Shown: one piece after another, positions 18,335 to 26,581 of the stretch
Position numbering within the stretch: the stretch's first letter is position 1
Layout: every line of letters begins with the position of its first letter
Origin: Hydrococcus rivularis NIES-593
GTDB lineage: Bacteria > Cyanobacteriota > Cyanobacteriia > Cyanobacteriales > Microcystaceae
Length of the DNA: 64,000 bases
NCBI RefSeq assembly: GCF_001904635.1
Contig: NZ_MRCB01000008.1
Coordinates: 1-64,000, forward strand
Direction of reading: 5' to 3'
Translations under genes and position numbers: made by a program
The notes under the pieces: model-generated
Database searches by the model: none
The model's input: only the letters and a program-made list of their open reading frames with translations
Told to the model about the DNA's origin: nothing

Positions 18335-18877
18335 ATGATCGAAATTTCAGTTGATTCACAGGTGTCTTTTTCTCGACCCTTGGTTTATTCCACCTATCGG
18401 GACAAGCTCGTGGAGTTAGGCCCGTATCTGCCCAATGTGCGATCGCTACAGCTCAAGTCTCGTCAGGAAACAGAGCGACAAGTGCGACTGGTACTGGAGT
18501 GGCATGGGGGTGGAGACATCCCAGCCGCCGCTCGGACACTTTTGAGTGAAAAACTGTTCGCTTGGACAGAATACGATGTCTGGGACAACAATGAATTTAC
18601 TGTAGACTGGCGGATTGAAACCCATGCCTACCGAGAGGCGGTGTTCTGCGCTGGCAAGAACCGCTTTCTAGATCGAGGCAATTATACATTAGTCGAAAGC
18701 CGAGCCGAAGTGAGGATTGACCTCAGCGCAATTCAGGGCATCCCTCCCTTCTTGCTCGGTCAGTTGGTTAACCTAGTCGAAGAGCTTCTATCCAAAAAGA
18801 TTGAACCGAATCTGGTGCGAATGGGACAGAATGTGCAGAAGTATCTGGAGCAAACGCAGAAAAATCAGTCATGCTAG
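18335..18877 (+). CDS. START/SRPBCC-like protein
   Basis: 180 residues, ATG start. The order of elements fits the SRPBCC helix-grip fold that holds hydrophobic ligands: a first strand IEISVDSQVSFSRP, helices (YRDKLVELGPYLPNV), a run of strands with alternating hydrophobics, and a long C-terminal helix (LVNLVEELLSKKIEPNLVRMGQNVQKYLEQ). It matches no catalytic family I can name. It sits between ocp (258 bp gap) and the glycosyltransferase (107 bp gap), so a carotenoid or lipid ligand is a reasonable guess. Confidence 0.6.
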   Translation: MIEISVDSQVSFSRPLVYSTYRDKLVELGPYLPNVRSLQLKSRQETERQVRLVLEWHGGGDIPAAARTLLSEKLFAWTEYDVWDNNEFTVDWRIETHAYREAVFCAGKNRFLDRGNYTLVESRAEVRIDLSAIQGIPPFLLGQLVNLVEELLSKKIEPNLVRMGQNVQKYLEQTQKNQSC

Positions 18878-18984
18878 GAAAGGGATAGACTATGGAGCTA
18901 GAGCTAGATCGGTGACTGATTCGACCGTAGATAATATTAGATAATAAAAGTCATGCTCTAAACGGAAGGAAAGGTTGAATCATT

Positions 18985-20079
18985 ATGGATCTAATGTCCA
19001 TAACACTGGTAGTGCGCTGGCTCATCGGTTGGGGCTTGATGTGGCGGTTGCCACGACTTCCAGAGCTTTCAGTCGTCGGCTCCCCTAAGGTCTCGGTTTT
19101 GATTCCAGCTAGGAATGAAGAGAGAACCCTTCCCCACCTGCTAACTGCATTAGAGCAGCAGACGTTCAAGCCCTACGAAATCATTGTAATTGATGACCAG
19201 TCCGTCGATGCAACTGCCCAGATCGCCAAACAAGCAGGGGTGAAATTAGTGCAGACTCCCCCTTTGCCCACGGGTTGGACAGGAAAAAACTGGGCCCTCA
19301 AAACTGGGTATACTGCCTCATCCGGCGACATTCTCGTATTTCTCGATGCCGATACTGAGCCAGGAAAGGATCTGCTCCGCAGGCTAGTGGCGACTGTTCA
19401 ACACTTAGGAGGTCTCGTCTCGGTTCAGCCCTATCACCGTACCGAACACCTCTACGAACAGTTAGCAGTTTTGTTCAATCTCGTCGGCTTGATGGCCATC
19501 AAACTTGGAGCAAGAGGAGGTGTAGCTTTTGGCCCGGCTATGGCTACTAGCAAAAATGACTACGAACGGGTGGGCGGTCACGATGCTGTGGCAGGATATG
19601 TCGTAGAGGACTGGTGCATGGCTCATGTTTATGAAAGGGCAGGACTACCGGCGAGCGCCTATATGGGGTATGGTCAACTGAACTATCGGATGTACCCCGG
19701 CGGGCTGCGCGACCTGATTGTTGGTTTCAACAAAAACTTTGCCACCGCAGCTGGGCAAGTCTCTTGGGCGCGGATGCTGGCAGTTGTACTCTGGATTTCA
19801 GGATTGTTCTGGGCAGCTTGGTGTCTGCCCGCATCCCTATTCGGTTGGCCGATTGTCGGGAATTCTTCTTTGCTATATAACGTACTACTTTATCTTGCCT
19901 TCGCCATCCAGTTAGCTATAATCGTCAGACCAGTGGGTTCATTCAGATTGATTGCCTTTTTCTTTCCCATTGCGGTTGTCTTCTTCATTGCGGTGTTCGT
20001 GCTGGCAATTGTGAATCTCGAACGCGGTCAAATCGAATGGAAGGGAAGAATAATAAGCACCCGATGGCAAGGTGAATGA
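18985..20079 (+). CDS. crtQ: CrtQ-like carotenoid glycosyltransferase (GT2)
   Basis: Membrane GT2 enzyme resembling CrtQ of Staphylococcus aureus, which glucosylates 4,4'-diaponeurosporenoate. 364 residues with an N-terminal hydrophobic segment (about 4-20). The GT-A fold starts at VSVLIPARNEERTLPHLL, with DDQSVDATA and the metal DxD in VFLDADTEPG. Shared with CrtQ are SVQPYH, a LYEQLAVLFNLVGLMA block, AFGPAMATS, a VGGH motif, EDW and RMYPGG. Two or three C-terminal spans precede the closing IEWKGR, also found in CrtQ. It is less like CruG/CruC, the usual cyanobacterial carotenoid glycosyltransferases. The stop overlaps the next start as ATGA. Confidence 0.75.
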   Translation: MDLMSITLVVRWLIGWGLMWRLPRLPELSVVGSPKVSVLIPARNEERTLPHLLTALEQQTFKPYEIIVIDDQSVDATAQIAKQAGVKLVQTPPLPTGWTGKNWALKTGYTASSGDILVFLDADTEPGKDLLRRLVATVQHLGGLVSVQPYHRTEHLYEQLAVLFNLVGLMAIKLGARGGVAFGPAMATSKNDYERVGGHDAVAGYVVEDWCMAHVYERAGLPASAYMGYGQLNYRMYPGGLRDLIVGFNKNFATAAGQVSWARMLAVVLWISGLFWAAWCLPASLFGWPIVGNSSLLYNVLLYLAFAIQLAIIVRPVGSFRLIAFFFPIAVVFFIAVFVLAIVNLERGQIEWKGRIISTRWQGE

Positions 20080-20582
20080 TTGTACCCATACTACAGCTAC
20101 CGGATGGGGACATCGTCGCACTATGTGTAGGCGGTTGGGTAGCCTGGTCATTTTTGATAGGTTTTGTAGCCCATCGCCTTCCCCTAAAACTTTTAGAAAC
20201 AGATACCTGCCTAACCCGACCGCGACCCTGGGGGGAAGAGCTTCACTGGTATGAGCGAGTACTGCGGATTAAATGCTGGAAGGATCGATTGCCAGAAGCA
20301 GGAGATTTCTTCCCAGGGGGATTTCGCAAAAGCTCCATTAGCGGTGGGGACTGTACCGTAATGTCCCGTTTCTTGGCTGAAACCCGTCGAGCGGAATACG
20401 TTCACGTCGCCATCTGGCTGTTCTGGTTAGTGACCATGCTCTGGACTCCTGGCTGGGGAGTGCTGGTAAATCTCGTTGTGGGAACTACTTTCAACTTGCC
20501 TTGTTTGTGGGTGCAGCGTTATAATCGGCTTCGGCTTCAGCATCTGCTTGAATTGAAAGGACAGAGAACAACTATATGCTAG
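20076..20582 (+). CDS. crtO: CrtO-like (staphyloxanthin) carotenoid-glycoside acyltransferase
   Basis: 168 residues, nearly the length of S. aureus CrtO, which esterifies a fatty acid to glucosyl-diaponeurosporenoate. Recognisable are the WYERVLRIKCWKDRLPEAG block, FFPGGFRKSSI and a FLAETRRAEYVHV helix. N-terminal and paired C-terminal membrane spans (about 10-30, 105-140) are present. The symbol is used in the staphylococcal sense and not for the cyanobacterial beta-carotene ketolase CrtO. Translational coupling with the glycosyltransferase supports glycosylation then acylation of one substrate. Confidence 0.7.
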   Translation: MIVPILQLPDGDIVALCVGGWVAWSFLIGFVAHRLPLKLLETDTCLTRPRPWGEELHWYERVLRIKCWKDRLPEAGDFFPGGFRKSSISGGDCTVMSRFLAETRRAEYVHVAIWLFWLVTMLWTPGWGVLVNLVVGTTFNLPCLWVQRYNRLRLQHLLELKGQRTTIC

Positions 20583-21299
20583 AGTGTATGGTTTTCTCCC
20601 TAGTGAGACGTGGGACGCGGCGCAAATAAAGCTATCATTTCAATCGGTTATCAGTTAAGAAATCAGGAATCAGCTCTAAATTCAATTTTAAATTCAATTT
20701 AGAGTTATCGGAAATTTGATAACTTTACTTTGGATCGATTATTAATATTTCTTACTACTTGTTACTGCTAAAATTAATAAGAAAAGAAGACTAAAAGCGA
20801 TCGCTGCTTCTTCTGCCCATTTAATTCCCAAAAATTTATATCAACGAGAAAAGCTTTCTAAAATATTAAGAATTGATTCAGTACCTCAACCGAGAAACTG
20901 AAAAGTTAAATATACTAATGCAGCTACACCAAGAGCTTGAACGAAACTATTATTGAATAGATAATATCATTTTTCATTCATTAATGACACAGATAGTCGA
21001 TCGCCCTCACCCCCAACCCCTCTCCCAAATAGAGAGAGGGGAGAAGAATGTCGATCGCGAAAACCTGAAAATTGGTATTAGAACTACAAGAATAAAGTTC
21101 CCAGAAATTAAGCGTTTTTAGGAATCGAGCTTAGAGAGATCGCTCTTTGTGCGAAGTTTGTAACCCAAGAATTCAAGATTCGCTCTAAGCGATCGCGAGG
21201 GATGAGCAATAATAGGGAAAGGAAGGCCAACCAATCTACAACCCTTCTCTAGTTTCAGAAAAGCTTACTCGATTTTGACGTTTTCCAAGTGGGACTATT
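20583..21299. other. Long spacer with MITE-like element
   Basis: 717 bp without a supported gene. It holds direct-repeat words (AAATTCAATTTTAAATTCAATTT near 20680), an AT-rich stretch, and the 120-bp MITE-like element at 20961-21080. A HIP1-rich stretch precedes the CobW gene. No Zur-like palindrome was seen by eye. Confidence 0.5.
20961..21080 (+). mobile_element. MITE-like 120-bp element, copy 1
   Basis: This element aligns without gaps to 60601-60720 with about 12 differences in 120 bases. The ends form an imperfect 16-bp terminal inverted repeat (ATACCA..TTTTCAT type), and the centre holds the CCCCTCTCCC...GGGAGAGGGG hairpin. It contains no coding sequence. Confidence 0.7.
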
Positions 21300-22412
21300 A
21301 TGCAAACAGTCGATAATCAGCCAGGTACCTCTAAGGTCATGGACGCCCCGAAACATGGCTTACCCGTAACTATCATTACCGGCTTCTTAGGGAGTGGCAA
21401 AACAACCCTTCTCAACCATATTCTGACCAACGAGCAAGGACTCAAGACCGCAGTTCTCGTCAATGAATTTGGCGAAATTGGCATCGATAACGAACTGATC
21501 GTCTCCACCGAAGACAATATGGTGGCACTCAACAACGGTTGTGTATGCTGCACCATCAACGAAGATTTAGTACAAGCAGTCTACAAAGTTCTAGAACGTC
21601 CAGAGAAAATAGATTATTTGGTCGTAGAAACAACGGGTTTAGCCGATCCTCTGCCCGTCGCCCTAACCTTTTTGGGAACGGAATTGCGAGAGATGACGCG
21701 ATTGGATTCTATCATTACTATGGTAGACTGCGCGAATTTCAGTCTTGACTTGTTCAATAGCCAAGCTGCCTACAGCCAAATTGCCTACGGGGATGTCATT
21801 GTTCTCAACAAAACCGACCTAGTGGACGAAGCTGACGTAGATGCTCTAGAAGTAAGAATTAGAGATATCGTCAAAGAGGTGCACAAACATAAGGGTGCGA
21901 GAATTCTGCGCACGCAAAAAGCAAAAGTTCCTTTACCTCTCATTCTTAGCGTTGGACTATTTGAGTCAGATAAGTACTTTAATCCGTCAGAAGCTAAGCA
22001 CGAGCACCATCACGACCGCGACCATCACGATTGCAGTCATGACCACGATCACAACCACGAACACCATCATCATCACTCCAATCACCTGGAAAATGATGGC
22101 TTTACTTCTTTGTCGTTTGAGAGCGACAAACCCTTGGCAATTCGGAAGTTCCAGTATTTCTTAGACAATCAATTGCCAGAAAACGTTTTCCGCGCCAAAG
22201 GAATTCTCTGGTTTGAGGAAAGTCCCAAGCGTCACATTTTCCATTTAAGCGGCGAGCGATTCACCCTTGAAGACGACGATTGGAAAGGACAACCGAAAAA
22301 TCAGTTAGTCCTCATCGGTCAAAATCTAGACTACGAGAAATTACGCGAGCAAATCGAAAATTGTCTCTGTACGCCTTCTACCAGTCGCGGTAAAGGGTTT
22401 GGGAAAAATTAA
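21300..22412 (+). CDS. CobW/P47K (COG0523) GTPase, putative metal chaperone
   Basis: G3E-family GTPase; 370 residues, ATG start. Walker A is GFLGSGKTTLL (about 30-40), the metal-binding CxCC motif is GCVCCTINEDL, and LNKTDLVD is the guanine specificity motif. A very His-rich insert (about residues 235-265, dozens of His and Asp) precedes the CobW C-terminal domain (FQYFLDNQLPENVFRAKG). Such His-rich members are zinc or nickel chaperones, often used under metal shortage. It is not in a cobalamin operon, so a role in B12 insertion is unlikely. Confidence 0.88.
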   Translation: MQTVDNQPGTSKVMDAPKHGLPVTIITGFLGSGKTTLLNHILTNEQGLKTAVLVNEFGEIGIDNELIVSTEDNMVALNNGCVCCTINEDLVQAVYKVLERPEKIDYLVVETTGLADPLPVALTFLGTELREMTRLDSIITMVDCANFSLDLFNSQAAYSQIAYGDVIVLNKTDLVDEADVDALEVRIRDIVKEVHKHKGARILRTQKAKVPLPLILSVGLFESDKYFNPSEAKHEHHHDRDHHDCSHDHDHNHEHHHHHSNHLENDGFTSLSFESDKPLAIRKFQYFLDNQLPENVFRAKGILWFEESPKRHIFHLSGERFTLEDDDWKGQPKNQLVLIGQNLDYEKLREQIENCLCTPSTSRGKGFGKN

Positions 22413-22528
22413 AAAGTTAAAAGGTAAAAGGCAAAAGTATAATATTCGAGGTTTTACCAGCAATTAAAAGTTTGCATAAGCCTTAAAGAAACATTTTTGC
22501 CTTTTTGCTTTTTCCTTTATCCTTTCAT

Positions 22529-22981
22529 ATGCGCGTTGTCATCCAGCGAGTTAAATCGTCTCAAGTTACGGTCAATGGAGAGATTGTCGGCCAGATCGGA
22601 CGGGGATTAAACCTATTGGTTGGGATTGCCCCCACCGATACAGAGGCCGAACTCGACTGGATGGCACGCAAATGCCTGGAGTTGAGATTGTTTCCAGACG
22701 GCAAAAACGGCGATCGCTGGGAAAAATCGGTACGAGAGATCGAGGGCGAACTCCTGGTAATAAGTCAGTTTACCCTTTATGGAGATTGTCGCAAAGGTCG
22801 TCGTCCGTCTTTTAGCAATTCGGCTTCTGGGCAACAAGCAGAAGCCTTATACGAGCAATTCGTCTCTAAATTAAGAACCAGCGGCTTGCGAGTGGAAACG
22901 GGGAAGTTTGGTGCAATGATGCAGGTTAGCATCGAAAATGACGGTCCCGTGACGTTGTTATTAGAGCGAGAAGCCTCTTGA
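22529..22981 (+). CDS. dtd: D-aminoacyl-tRNA deacylase
   Basis: Hydrolyses D-amino acids from mischarged tRNAs. 150 residues from the ATG at 22529 ([15 protein letters not shown]), the family start; the frame upstream is low-complexity spacer. [17 protein letters not shown] and the NDGPVT motif ([11 protein letters not shown]) are both present. The spacer upstream carries purine-rich and pyrimidine-rich complementary tracts (AAAAGG..AAAAG and CTTTTTGCTTTTTCC). Confidence 0.95.
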   Translation: MRVVIQRVKSSQVTVNGEIVGQIGRGLNLLVGIAPTDTEAELDWMARKCLELRLFPDGKNGDRWEKSVREIEGELLVISQFTLYGDCRKGRRPSFSNSASGQQAEALYEQFVSKLRTSGLRVETGKFGAMMQVSIENDGPVTLLLEREAS

Positions 22982-23055
22982 AAGTTATAAGTGGGTAGGC
23001 AGAGAATTGAATACACGTAACGCTCGCACTACTGGATGAATGCCCACAATTGGCA

Positions 23056-23079
23056 GGGGCAGGTTTTCAAACCTGCCCC
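23056..23079. terminator. Bidirectional terminator-like hairpin
   Basis: An 11-bp perfect stem GGGGCAGGTTT/AAACCTGCCCC with a 2-base centre, between the convergent dtd and glgP genes. It probably serves both. Confidence 0.6.
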
Positions 23080-23114
23080 TACGAGTTTTAGCGATCGCGC
23101 CTCTTCTCTTCTCC

Positions 23115-25664
23115 TTACACAGGTTGATGATAGGGTTCGAGAACGATCCGAACGGGTTTTACGTCCCAAATTTCCTTGCAATATTCCCAAATGGTGCGAT
23201 CGCTAGAAAACTTGCCCATGCGTGCTGCATTGAGAATAGACATCCGCGTCCAATTTTCTCGATCGCGGTAAGCTTGGCTCACTTGCTCCTGACAGTCGAT
23301 ATAAGCTTGATAGTCGGCTAGGAGCATGTACTGGTCTTCGTAGAGCAGCGAGTCTACGATCGGTTTGAACAGTTCGCGATCGCCGTGACTAAAATAGCCA
23401 TTAGCAATGCGATCGATGACGGCTTTGAGATCGGCGTTATTTTCGTAGTAATGCATCGGGTTATACCCGTCAGATTTGAGCGCATACACTTGTTCGGCTG
23501 TCAAACCAAAGAGGAAGAAATTCTCAGGTCCCGCCTCTTGGCGGATCTCGATATTAGCGCCATCGAGCGTCCCAATCGTCAGAGCGCCGTTCATAGCAAA
23601 TTTCATGTTGCCAGTACCCGACGCTTCCTTGCCTGCCGTAGAAATTTGCTCGGACAAATCTGCCGCTGGATAAATTCGCTGCCCCAGAGAAACGCTAAAG
23701 TTTGGCAAGAAGACCACCTTGAGACGACCTCGCACGTCTGGATCTTTGTTGACGACTTCGGCGACCGAGTTGATCAGCTTGATAATCAACTTTGCCATAA
23801 AATAGCCCGGCGCTGCCTTGCCGCCAAAAATAAACGTCCGAGGCAGGATATCGATATTGGGATTTTGTTTGATGTGGTTGTAGAGGCTAATCACGTGCAG
23901 CACGGCTAAATGTTGGCGCTTATACTCGTGGATGCGCTTGACTTGTACGTCAAAGAGCGAATTGACATCTACCTCGATACCTCTGTGCTTGAGGATATAA
24001 GCAGCCAGATCGCGCTTGTTTTCCTGCTTAATTTCTCGCCAGCGCCGACAAAAGTCAGGATCGTCTGCGAACTTCTCTAGCTTTCTGAGTTCGTCGAGAT
24101 TTTTGAGCCAGCCATTGTCGATTTTCTCGGCAATCAGCTTAGCCAACCTAGGGTTGCTGAGCAAGATCCAACGACGGGGGGTAACGCCGTTTGTTTTGTT
24201 ATAAAACTTTTCGGGCCAGAGTTTGGCAAAATCTTTGAGGGTATCTTTTTTAAGAAGTTCCGTATGCAGTGCGGCAACGCCATTGATAGCATGGCTGCCC
24301 ACGCAGGCTAAATGAGCCATGCGAATCTGCTTGTGGTATCCTTCCTCAATCAGAGAGAGGCGACTGACCAGTTCGTCGTCGCCGGGGAACCAGGTTCGCA
24401 CGTCTTCGAGAAAACGATGGTTGATTTCGTAGATGATTTCTAGGTGTCTGGGGAGGAGTTTGGCAAACAGACTCACCGACCAGCGCTCTAGGGCTTCTGG
24501 CATGAGAGTATGGTTGGTGTAGGCAAAGGTTTTTTGGGTGATTTTCCAAGCCGTATCCCAATAGTAGCCATATTTATCGACTAGGAGTCGCATGAATTCT
24601 GCGATCGCGACGGCTGGGTGAGTATCGTTGAGTTGGATGGAAAATTTCTCGTGGAAATTGTCCAAACTCCGATTGCTTTGCAAGTGGCGGCGAACCAGAT
24701 CCTGTAACGAAGCCGAGACAAAGAAATACTGCTGTGCCAAGCGAAGTTCTCGTCCGGCTGGGGTATTATCGTTGGGATAGAGAACTTTCGAGATTGTCTC
24801 CGCGTCTATTTTCTCTGCCACGGCGCGATCGTAATGTCCGGCATTAAATGCATCGAAGTCGAAGTCTTGGCTTGCCTCAGCTTTCCACAAGCGCAGGGGA
24901 TTGACGGTATTGGTATTGTATCCCGGTACGGGGGTATCGTGGGGAATGGCGATAATGGTGCGATCGGGAATCCAAACTACCTTAGCATATCCTCGTTCGT
25001 CGTGAAAAAACTCGGTATGTCCGCCCAACATTATCTCAACGGTATCGTCGGGACGGGCAATTTCCCAGGGGTTACCGAAACGCAGCCAGTTATCGGGGAC
25101 TTCGACTTGCCAGCCATCTTGAATCTTCTGGTGAAAGATGCCGAATTCATAGCGAATGCCATAGCCAATCGCAGGAATTTCTAAAGAGGCAAGAGAATCC
25201 AAAAAACACGCTGCCAGTCTTCCTAACCCGCCATTACCCAAGCCGGGGTCGGGTTCTTGTTCGAGTATTTCATCGAGTTCGATCCCCAAATCTTCCATCG
25301 TCTGGCGCACTTTGTCATAGATTCCCAGATTGATCAGATTGTTACCCAGGTGACGACCCATCAAAAACTCTGCCGAGAGATAGCAAACCAATTTAGACTG
25401 GTTTTTCTTGTAAGTTTCTAATGTTTTCAGAAAGCGGTGCAAGAGCCTGTCTCGCACTGTATAAGCAAGTGCGACATAATAATCGTAGAGTGTTGCTTCA
25501 GTCTGACCGATTCCTTGTAGATAAAAAAGATTGTCGAGAAAAGCCCGTTTGAGAGTCTCCAGGCTCATCCCGGTGCGATCGTCTTCTACCTGAATTTTGA
25601 TCGCCTCTACAGGATTAACCGATACGCTATCCGTCTCTAAAATGTCAGTTTTTTCCATAGTCAT
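23115..25664 (-). CDS. glgP: Glycogen/alpha-glucan phosphorylase
   Basis: PLP enzyme releasing glucose-1-phosphate from glycogen, the main cyanobacterial carbon store. 849 residues, usual length. The N-terminal domain has [17 protein letters not shown]. The C-terminal domain has the PLP-lysine signature [14 protein letters not shown] followed by GTLDGANIE. Two in-frame ATGs lie three codons apart at the start. The gene is isolated. Confidence 0.97.
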   Translation of the reverse strand: MTMEKTDILETDSVSVNPVEAIKIQVEDDRTGMSLETLKRAFLDNLFYLQGIGQTEATLYDYYVALAYTVRDRLLHRFLKTLETYKKNQSKLVCYLSAEFLMGRHLGNNLINLGIYDKVRQTMEDLGIELDEILEQEPDPGLGNGGLGRLAACFLDSLASLEIPAIGYGIRYEFGIFHQKIQDGWQVEVPDNWLRFGNPWEIARPDDTVEIMLGGHTEFFHDERGYAKVVWIPDRTIIAIPHDTPVPGYNTNTVNPLRLWKAEASQDFDFDAFNAGHYDRAVAEKIDAETISKVLYPNDNTPAGRELRLAQQYFFVSASLQDLVRRHLQSNRSLDNFHEKFSIQLNDTHPAVAIAEFMRLLVDKYGYYWDTAWKITQKTFAYTNHTLMPEALERWSVSLFAKLLPRHLEIIYEINHRFLEDVRTWFPGDDELVSRLSLIEEGYHKQIRMAHLACVGSHAINGVAALHTELLKKDTLKDFAKLWPEKFYNKTNGVTPRRWILLSNPRLAKLIAEKIDNGWLKNLDELRKLEKFADDPDFCRRWREIKQENKRDLAAYILKHRGIEVDVNSLFDVQVKRIHEYKRQHLAVLHVISLYNHIKQNPNIDILPRTFIFGGKAAPGYFMAKLIIKLINSVAEVVNKDPDVRGRLKVVFLPNFSVSLGQRIYPAADLSEQISTAGKEASGTGNMKFAMNGALTIGTLDGANIEIRQEAGPENFFLFGLTAEQVYALKSDGYNPMHYYENNADLKAVIDRIANGYFSHGDRELFKPIVDSLLYEDQYMLLADYQAYIDCQEQVSQAYRDRENWTRMSILNAARMGKFSSDRTIWEYCKEIWDVKPVRIVLEPYHQPV

Positions 25665-25861
25665 TAGTTCTCAAACGTTTCTCGTGCGCCATCTTAATAA
25701 AGATTAGAATATAATCGCAAGCATAAACGATAAAGGGTCGGTTTGCCGTTTATCCTTTACCCTTTTTTTAGATCGAATTGTTTGTCGCCTGAGTTAGTGT
25801 TGCTTTCCCCAGGTTTTTGCAGGCAAAAGATTGCTGTTCTAGGAAAGACAGGAAAACCGTT

Positions 25862-26341
25862 TCAGAGGCTCCTTAACTCTTTTAATTTCTTCAAAACGAC
25901 TTGAGCATGACCTTTGGCACGTACATTGTACCAAGCATGCGCGATCGCGTCTTCGGGATTAATTAGGAAAGTCGAGCGAATAATGCCCATGTATTCTTTG
26001 CCCATAAATTTCTTCAATCCCCATGCACCATAAGCTTGGGCGATTTTATGGTCGCGATCGCTTAACAGTTGAATTGATAAATTATGTTTTTCGATAAATT
26101 TACAGTGGGAAGTTTCTGAATCGGGACTCGCGCCAAGAATTTTAGCGCCTAGATCGCTGAATTCCGACGAAAAAGCAGTAAAGTCTTGTGCTTGCGTCGT
26201 ACAACCTGGCGTATTATCTTTTGGATAAAAATAAAGCACCAGCCATTGAGAAGAAAAATCGCCTAAAGTTACTAAATTGCCATTTTGGTCTTTGGCAGAA
26301 AAATCTGGTGCTTTTTGCCCGCTTTGAAGAAGATCGTTCAT
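25862..26341 (-). CDS. bcp: Peroxiredoxin, PrxQ/BCP family
   Basis: 159 residues, ATG start. The peroxidatic Cys47 lies in YPKDNTPGCT. The nearby Cys at +5 is absent (CTTQAQ), but Cys80 in ETSHCKFIEKH sits where the alpha-3 type resolving Cys is found in some PrxQ enzymes, so a disulfide is possible here, unlike in the paralogue at 8324. It is the second PrxQ of the window. Confidence 0.92.
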   Translation of the reverse strand: MNDLLQSGQKAPDFSAKDQNGNLVTLGDFSSQWLVLYFYPKDNTPGCTTQAQDFTAFSSEFSDLGAKILGASPDSETSHCKFIEKHNLSIQLLSDRDHKIAQAYGAWGLKKFMGKEYMGIIRSTFLINPEDAIAHAWYNVRAKGHAQVVLKKLKELRSL

Positions 26342-26485
26342 TGATAAGTCGGAAGTAGATCGATTCAGGATATAAATATTTATCCTAGGATTATTCCATT
26401 CTGATTGCAGTTAACCAAGAAATAAATTTGACGAGCGACTCTGCGCCGCCGTTAGGCGCATCTGTAGCACGAGTTGGCTCAAAAT

Positions 26486-26536
26486 TTAAGTCCGTCTTAT
26501 AGGACTTAAGAGATTAGACAGAGAATTTATTCTCTG
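26486..26536 (-). repeat. Multi-hairpin dispersed element, copy B (short)
   Basis: Two hairpins: TTAAGTCC/GGACTTAA (26486-26509) and CAGAGAATTTATTCTCTG (26519-26536), in the same order as in other family members when read on the minus strand. Confidence 0.6.
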
Positions 26537-26581
26537 GCTTTCTTTCGAGAATGAAATAGCTCTATATTTATCCCTAATTAC

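Noticed and set aside
21300-22412. Assignment as the cobaltochelatase-associated CobW of B12 synthesis
   Set aside because: cobQ is 11 kb away and no cob/cbi neighbours exist here; the His-rich loop suggests zinc or nickel.
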